Below are positions 59,899 through 64,000 of a DNA stretch of 64,000 bases, piece by piece. The DNA is taken from positions 278,940 through 342,939 of the forward strand of contig JACKEI010000005.1 of NCBI GenBank assembly GCA_020633075.1, given 5' to 3'. The DNA comes from Sandaracinaceae bacterium. Lineage in GTDB: Bacteria; Myxococcota_A; Polyangia; Polyangiales; Houyiibacteriaceae. The notes beneath the pieces were generated by a model. It did not search any database, was not told where the DNA came from, and saw only the letters and a list, made by a program, of their open reading frames with translations. Positions within the stretch are counted from its first letter, which is position 1. Every line of letters begins with the position of its first letter. The position numbers and the translations under genes were made by a program.

Positions 59899-61251
59899 GT
59901 GACTCCTCCCCTCGAAGCAACACCAGACACAGTCCGTGAAAAGGTCCAGCGGTTGCGATGCGCCGCGCTGACGGAGCTGTCCGAAGAGCAGCGCGCCGAG
60001 GCGGTGCTGGGTCTGGCCCATCAACTGTCGCGACTCGCTGAGACGGACGCGGTGGTGCCACTCGCCGAGAGCGCCGGGCTGTCCAGTGCAATGGTGCGGT
60101 GGGCGCTGCGAACGACGTTTGGGAACCTCACACCCGCGGAAGTCCGCCTTTTCCTGAACGAAGCGCGGCGAGCAGGGCGGCGAACAGCTGGTGTGATGGG
60201 TGTCCTCCTGAGCGGAAACGTCGTCACATCGCCGGCGCGGGCAGTCTTGCTGCCGCTGCTTCTGGGCGTCCCCGTACTGGCTCGTACGTCCACGCGCGAA
60301 GCGCTCTTTGCTGCCACGCTACGGACGACGCTTTCCGATGGGTGTCCTTCCATGCGCGCGATGGCTACGGGCCTGGACCTGGTCAGCTTCGGCCACACCA
60401 CAGGGGATGACCTCGAGACGCTGACCGCGCTCCTCGAGTCCGTGGACGTCGTGGCTACGTACGGCAGCGACGCTACCTGTGCGGAGGTAGCGCAGCTGGC
60501 TCCCCGCAAGCTCGCGGTGGTGTCTCACGGACACGGACTTGGTGTGGGTGTCCTGCCAAGCGCCGCGTTTACCATGGGCGCCGCGTTTACCATGGGTGTC
60601 CCCGCAAGCGCCCCAGTGGGTGTCCCCGCAAGCGCCGCCAGCGCACCGGTGGGTGTCCCCGCAAGCGTACCCGCAAGCGCCTCCGCACCCGTGGGCGTCC
60701 CGGAGCGGCTGGACGCATTTGCGGCCGCGTTCGCGCTCGACGTCGCGGCCTACGACCAGCGCGGCTGCTTGTCTCCCCAGGTGCTGTACGTCCAAGCGAA
60801 CGGATGGGTGTCCCCGGAGGAGTTCGCCGCGAAGCTGCACCAAGCGCTGGGCGACCTCGAGCGCACACTGCCCCGCGGCCCCCTCGACGCGGCGGCGGGC
60901 GCCCAGCAAGCCCAGTACCGGGGTGTCGGCGCCGCGTTGGGTCGCGTCTTCCTCGGTGAGGCGTGGACTGTGACGTGCGAGAGCGGTCTCGTGCCGCGCC
61001 CTTCGCCGGGCTTCCGCAACGTCGCCGTCCACGCCTATGACACCGAGGCCGATCTGCTGGGCGCGCTCACCCCGCTCGGGAGTCACCTGAAGGTGGTGGG
61101 CTTCGCGGGCGACGCGCTCGCGCGAGAGCGCTTCGCGGGCACGCTGCAGGCGCCGCTCGCCCCGCGAGTCTGTGCGCCAGGAGAGATGCAGACTCCTCCG
61201 TTCACGTGCCTGTGGGACGGTCTGCCGGCATGGCACGGCCTCGTGGGCTAG
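59899..61251 (+). CDS. LuxC-like acyl-CoA/acyl-protein reductase
   Basis: A 450-residue protein of the LuxC acyl-reductase family. GVLLSGNVVTSP is the reductase core and DQRGCLSPQ (Cys290) holds the likely catalytic cysteine. It reduces an activated fatty acid to aldehyde with NADPH. GTG 59899 is used as the start; in-frame codons before it are the repeat array. Residues ~215-269 contain an Ala/Pro-rich insertion built of repeat copies (AFTMGVPASAPVGVPASA), which interrupts the segment normally joining the two halves of LuxC, yet the frame is intact. It lies downstream of the LuxE-like gene. Confidence 0.88.
   Translation: MTPPLEATPDTVREKVQRLRCAALTELSEEQRAEAVLGLAHQLSRLAETDAVVPLAESAGLSSAMVRWALRTTFGNLTPAEVRLFLNEARRAGRRTAGVMGVLLSGNVVTSPARAVLLPLLLGVPVLARTSTREALFAATLRTTLSDGCPSMRAMATGLDLVSFGHTTGDDLETLTALLESVDVVATYGSDATCAEVAQLAPRKLAVVSHGHGLGVGVLPSAAFTMGAAFTMGVPASAPVGVPASAASAPVGVPASVPASASAPVGVPERLDAFAAAFALDVAAYDQRGCLSPQVLYVQANGWVSPEEFAAKLHQALGDLERTLPRGPLDAAAGAQQAQYRGVGAALGRVFLGEAWTVTCESGLVPRPSPGFRNVAVHAYDTEADLLGALTPLGSHLKVVGFAGDALARERFAGTLQAPLAPRVCAPGEMQTPPFTCLWDGLPAWHGLVG
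60541..60703. repeat. Repeat-derived insertion in the LuxC-like gene
   Basis: Copies GTGGGTGTCC(C/T) at about 60545, 60594, 60619, 60650 and a variant GTGGGCGTCC at 60690, in frame, separated by Ala/Pro/Ser codons. Reads VGVLP, MGVPAS, VGVPAS, VGVPE. Confidence 0.93.
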
Positions 61252-61311
61252 CCCCCTCCACCCTGAGCAGAGGAGCCTCGCCCCGCGCGGCACCCGCGCC
61301 CCCGAGCGCCG

Positions 61312-62049
61312 TCAGACGCCGATGAACAACCGGTTGCCGAAGTTCCGCTCGAGGCTGCTGTCGAAGATCTTCGACGCCGCGGACTCGATGTCGTACTCGA
61401 CCCGCTTGAACTCGAAGGTGCGGGCGTCGGAGTCGTAGATGGTGTAGCTGGCGCGGTTGTCGTAGTCCCGCGGCTGCCCGACCGAGCCCACGCTCACGAT
61501 GTAGCGCGTGCCCCGCTCCAGCTTGAACTTGGTCGCCGGCAGCTCCTGCACCTCACCGGGGCGCAACGCGAACACCTTGCACAAGTGCGAGTGCCCGATG
61601 AGGGTGATGTCGCCCAGCTGCTCGATGATGCTGAGGCACTCGCGCGCCTGCTCGGGGGCGAAGATGTACTCGAACTCCTCTAGCCGCAGGGGCGACCCGT
61701 GGCACAGATGAAGCCCGATGTCGTTGCGCTCCTGCTTGTATGGAAGCCCCTTGAGCCAAGCCATGTTCGCAGGGGTGAGGATCCCGGCGTGGTAGTCCAA
61801 CGCCTGCCGAGCTGCCTCGTAGTAGTACGAGTAGTCCATGCGCCCCGCCACGGCCGCGTCGTGGTTCCCGAGGATCGTCGCGACGGTGACGTCACGTACG
61901 ATGTCGGCGCACTCGTTGGGGCTCGCGCCGTAGCCGACGACGTCGCCCAGGCAATAGAACTGGTCGATGGACTCGGTGGTGAACGCTTCCATCACGGCCG
62001 AAAGGGCCTCGATGTTGGCGTGGACGTCGCTGAAGATTCCGATGCGCAT
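61312..62049 (-). CDS. Calcineurin-like metallophosphatase (YfcE/MJ0936-like)
   Basis: A 245-residue metallophosphoesterase. Motifs in order: FSDVHANIEAL (D8, H10), YCLGDVVGYGASP (GD), TILGNHDAAVAG (GNHD), HLCHGSP and GHSHLCKVF (GHxH). These bind two metals, usually Mn2+ or Fe. It hydrolyses phosphodiesters or phosphomonoesters; the substrate is unknown. The start codon is well placed. It is convergent with the LuxC-like gene and followed upstream by the HEAT-like gene on the same strand. Confidence 0.93.
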   Translation of the reverse strand: MRIGIFSDVHANIEALSAVMEAFTTESIDQFYCLGDVVGYGASPNECADIVRDVTVATILGNHDAAVAGRMDYSYYYEAARQALDYHAGILTPANMAWLKGLPYKQERNDIGLHLCHGSPLRLEEFEYIFAPEQARECLSIIEQLGDITLIGHSHLCKVFALRPGEVQELPATKFKLERGTRYIVSVGSVGQPRDYDNRASYTIYDSDARTFEFKRVEYDIESAASKIFDSSLERNFGNRLFIGV

Positions 62050-62150
62050 ACTGGAAGACGACCGGTGCTCCGTCGTGGAGCACCTCGGACCGCTCCTGAC
62101 GGTACGTTAGTTCCGACCAGGGATCCACACGTAAGCGCACCGGGGGACGT

Positions 62151-64000
62151 TCAGGTGACGCTCTGGGGATGGAGCGCGCGGTAGAGCTTCTGCCCGAATT
62201 CCCGCGGTCCGGTGGGGGTCTCGGTCGGATCGTAGAACTCACGCAGGTGCCGATCCACCGTCGGCAGCCGCAGCGGAACGCCACGGGCGACCGCGGAGAC
62301 CTTGGGGTCGGGGTCCTGCGCCAGGTCTTCGACCGGAGACGCAAAGCCGCCTTTTGACAGGTACGCCAAGACGAGCGCGGCCCTCTCCGTTGGAAGCGCG
62401 TCGGCGCGGACTGCCTCCAACACGCTCGCCAGGGCCACCTCGCCGAACGCGGCCAGGGCGCGCGCGAATTCCTCCCACAGCGTGGTGTTCTCTTTCGCGA
62501 CGAGGCGCAACAGAACCGGGACGGCCTCCTCCGCCTGGAGCGCAGAGAGGGTCAACGCTGCCGCCTGCCGCACGAACGTCTTCTTCGCGGAGAGCGTCTC
62601 GAGCAACATCGGCACCACCGCCTCGCCGGCCCGCTTCAACGCCGGCACCAGGACCACCACATCGTCGCGCCGCATGTCGCGAAGCGCCATCCCGACAGCG
62701 TCCGCGTGCAGCTGCGGGTCGCGTCGCAGCAGCTCCAGAGCCGACCCGCAGCGGTGGGCGGCGTGCCGCGTCAGCTCCAGTAGAGCTGCCACGTTGAGGC
62801 TCTCGAGAGCCTCTGGGTCGCGAGCGACGCCCTCGGTGTCCATCGCGCGCAGGACCTCGTCGACGGCCGGCGGAATGGGCACCGCGAACGCCGCAGCGGC
62901 CCCCCTCAGTGCGTTCCAGTTGCTGGCCACGTCGGTGTCCCGCAAGCCACCACGGTCGGGCTCCGACGTGAGCGCCAGGAAGGCCTCGAGCTGCTGCGCG
63001 ACGATCTCGGCGGGAGACGTCGCGATGTCCCGCGAGACACCCCACTGCATCAAGGTCGGAGGAAGCGCGATCCCGACGGCGAGCGCGTCGCGCAGGACAG
63101 CCTCGCAGACGTCGTGAATCGCGGGCTCCGGGACACCCATGCCTTGCCGCACGCGATCGCGGCGCGAGGGTTCGAGCCAGCGGGCCACGTTGCGAATCTC
63201 CGCGCGCAGCTCCACCGCGCTGCTGCCGGTGCGATGCGGCTGAAAAGGATGCTCGGTGGAATCCAGCGGCGGCGGCGCGGCGAGCGCTCGGGCGATGGCG
63301 GTTGGAGCGTCCACGGCGTCGAGCGCAGGCACCGTCGGTCGAGCCAGCAGGCGCGCGACGTTCTGCTCGCGGGGCGAGCGCAGCTGGACGCAGCGGACCG
63401 GAGCGGGGCCGTCGTGAAAGAAAGCCACGTTGAGGGTGAAGTCCTTGGCCAGGGCGCCGAGTAGCGCACGCGGCGCAGGGGCGGCGAGCTCGGCCGCCAA
63501 GCGGACTGCCTCTGTGCGGTCCGCTTGGAGGTCCGCGAGGGCGACGAGCACGATCGAACGACCGCCGACTTGCGCGAACTGGACCGCCGCGTCGATGGCC
63601 TGCCCCGCGAAGACGCCAGGGCGGGTCTTGGCGAAGAGCCACACGCTTCCACTGAACAGGCCGGCCCGCAGCCGTCGGGGGTCGGTCGCGAAGTCGCGGG
63701 GCACGGCGACGGGTGGCGGCAGGACCGGGTCCAGCTCGACCACGGTCGAGTACGACTCGGGAACCACCACCAAGTCTGACTCGTCGAGCAGCAGCGCTTC
63801 GTCCGGGTCGTCATCCTCCTGATAGGCCGTCACCCAGTCCGCGTCGACCAGCGCGTACTGGGGCGCGTCGTCCAAGAAGGAATGCACCTCTGGCTGGGCC
63901 GCGGGCTCTTCGTCCAGGAGCACCACATCGTCAGCCAGGTCGGCGTCGAGTGGCTCGCTCGCGGCGGGACCGGTCAGGTGGGTGTCCTCGGTGTCTCCCT
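62151..64000 (-). CDS. HEAT-repeat-like protein (5' end outside window)
   Basis: At least 600 residues; the frame is open to the right edge, so the start lies outside the window. The C-terminal part consists of alpha-helical pairs (VVVLVPALKRAGEAVVPMLLETLSAKKTFVRQAAALTLSALQAEEAVPVLLRLVA; LASVLEAVRADALPTERAALVLAYL), the pattern of HEAT or armadillo-like scaffolds. The N-terminal part (about residues 60-200) has Asp-rich and beta-strand segments of unknown fold. A repeat copy at 63982 reads EDTHL in frame near the edge, and another at about 63130 reads MGVPE. No catalytic motif is recognised. Confidence 0.75.
   Translation of the reverse strand, partial: GDTEDTHLTGPAASEPLDADLADDVVLLDEEPAAQPEVHSFLDDAPQYALVDADWVTAYQEDDDPDEALLLDESDLVVVPESYSTVVELDPVLPPPVAVPRDFATDPRRLRAGLFSGSVWLFAKTRPGVFAGQAIDAAVQFAQVGGRSIVLVALADLQADRTEAVRLAAELAAPAPRALLGALAKDFTLNVAFFHDGPAPVRCVQLRSPREQNVARLLARPTVPALDAVDAPTAIARALAAPPPLDSTEHPFQPHRTGSSAVELRAEIRNVARWLEPSRRDRVRQGMGVPEPAIHDVCEAVLRDALAVGIALPPTLMQWGVSRDIATSPAEIVAQQLEAFLALTSEPDRGGLRDTDVASNWNALRGAAAAFAVPIPPAVDEVLRAMDTEGVARDPEALESLNVAALLELTRHAAHRCGSALELLRRDPQLHADAVGMALRDMRRDDVVVLVPALKRAGEAVVPMLLETLSAKKTFVRQAAALTLSALQAEEAVPVLLRLVAKENTTLWEEFARALAAFGEVALASVLEAVRADALPTERAALVLAYLSKGGFASPVEDLAQDPDPKVSAVARGVPLRLPTVDRHLREFYDPTETPTGPREFGQKLYRALHPQSVT

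Overview
The window is very GC-rich (about 70% by eye) and gene-dense. Its gene families point to a myxobacterium or close relative (Myxococcota, Polyangia-type): a DUF1592/DUF1552 secreted-protein operon, serine/threonine kinases fused to ATPase and TPR modules, tandem VIT-VWA lipoproteins, many lipoproteins, a KstD-like steroid dehydrogenase and F420-type oxidoreductases. This taxonomy is inference; there is no rRNA gene. About 47 protein genes, one tRNA gene and a striking interspersed repeat family are supported.

Layout. 1-3.6 kb: the end of an unknown gene, a hypothetical gene and a UvrD/PcrA helicase. 3.6-9.3 kb (minus): an envelope operon with DUF1592, DUF1552, a lipoprotein, a cytochrome-like lipoprotein and an Ala/Glu coiled-coil putative outer-membrane protein. 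9.4-13.1 kb: ferredoxin reductase divergent from ferredoxin, KstD-like dehydrogenase and DoxX, with a perfect KstR-type palindrome between them. 13.1-17.2 kb: a radical SAM/SPASM-type enzyme, then a complete AmmeMemoRadiSam operon. 17.2-22.7 kb: VWA lipoprotein, S9A prolyl oligopeptidase, DUF423 and an F420-type PPOX protein, then a tRNA-Met(CAT) with a clear promoter and terminator. 22.9-29.5 kb: a cyclic-nucleotide-binding protein, a TPR protein and a 1,423-residue kinase/cyclase-like/AAA/TPR signalling protein. 29.5-38.2 kb: two adjacent paralogous FecR/VIT/VWA/TPR lipoproteins. 38.2-42.6 kb: small genes, a nucleotidyltransferase pair, a DDN-family F420 reductase, a Tudor-like lipoprotein and an ABC-F ATPase. 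42.8-45.8 kb: HrcA, a low-molecular-weight phosphatase/ArsC-like protein and an acyl-CoA dehydrogenase behind two palindromes. 46-52 kb: a second kinase and a MoxR-DUF58-transglutaminase operon. 52.2-56.5 kb: leucyl aminopeptidase, an EF-hand membrane protein, a REP-associated tyrosine transposase (RAYT) between repeat arrays, and a small monooxygenase. 56.6-61.3 kb: an operon of PTPS/QueD-like protein, class III aminotransferase, LuxE-like and LuxC-like proteins. 61.3-64 kb: a metallophosphatase and a HEAT-type protein running off the edge.

The most unusual feature is a short repeat with core GGGTGTCC (extended form GGTGGGTGTCCTCG, complement CGAGGACACCCACC). I count by eye about 79 exact cores, none before about 19.1 kb and about 50 between 47 and 61 kb. 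It occurs as tandem arrays between genes, as in-frame arrays inside proteins, and as single copies where its translation fits conserved protein motifs. Neither strand of the repeat has a stop in any frame; it reads VGVLG, WVSS, GGCPR, EDTHP, RGHPP or PRTPT. It seems to supply start codons, a stop codon and almost a whole lipoprotein signal peptide. The RAYT, with HxH and tyrosine residues present, lies between two arrays in opposite orientation. A REP/RAYT-like system that has colonised coding DNA is my leading explanation, but it is inference.
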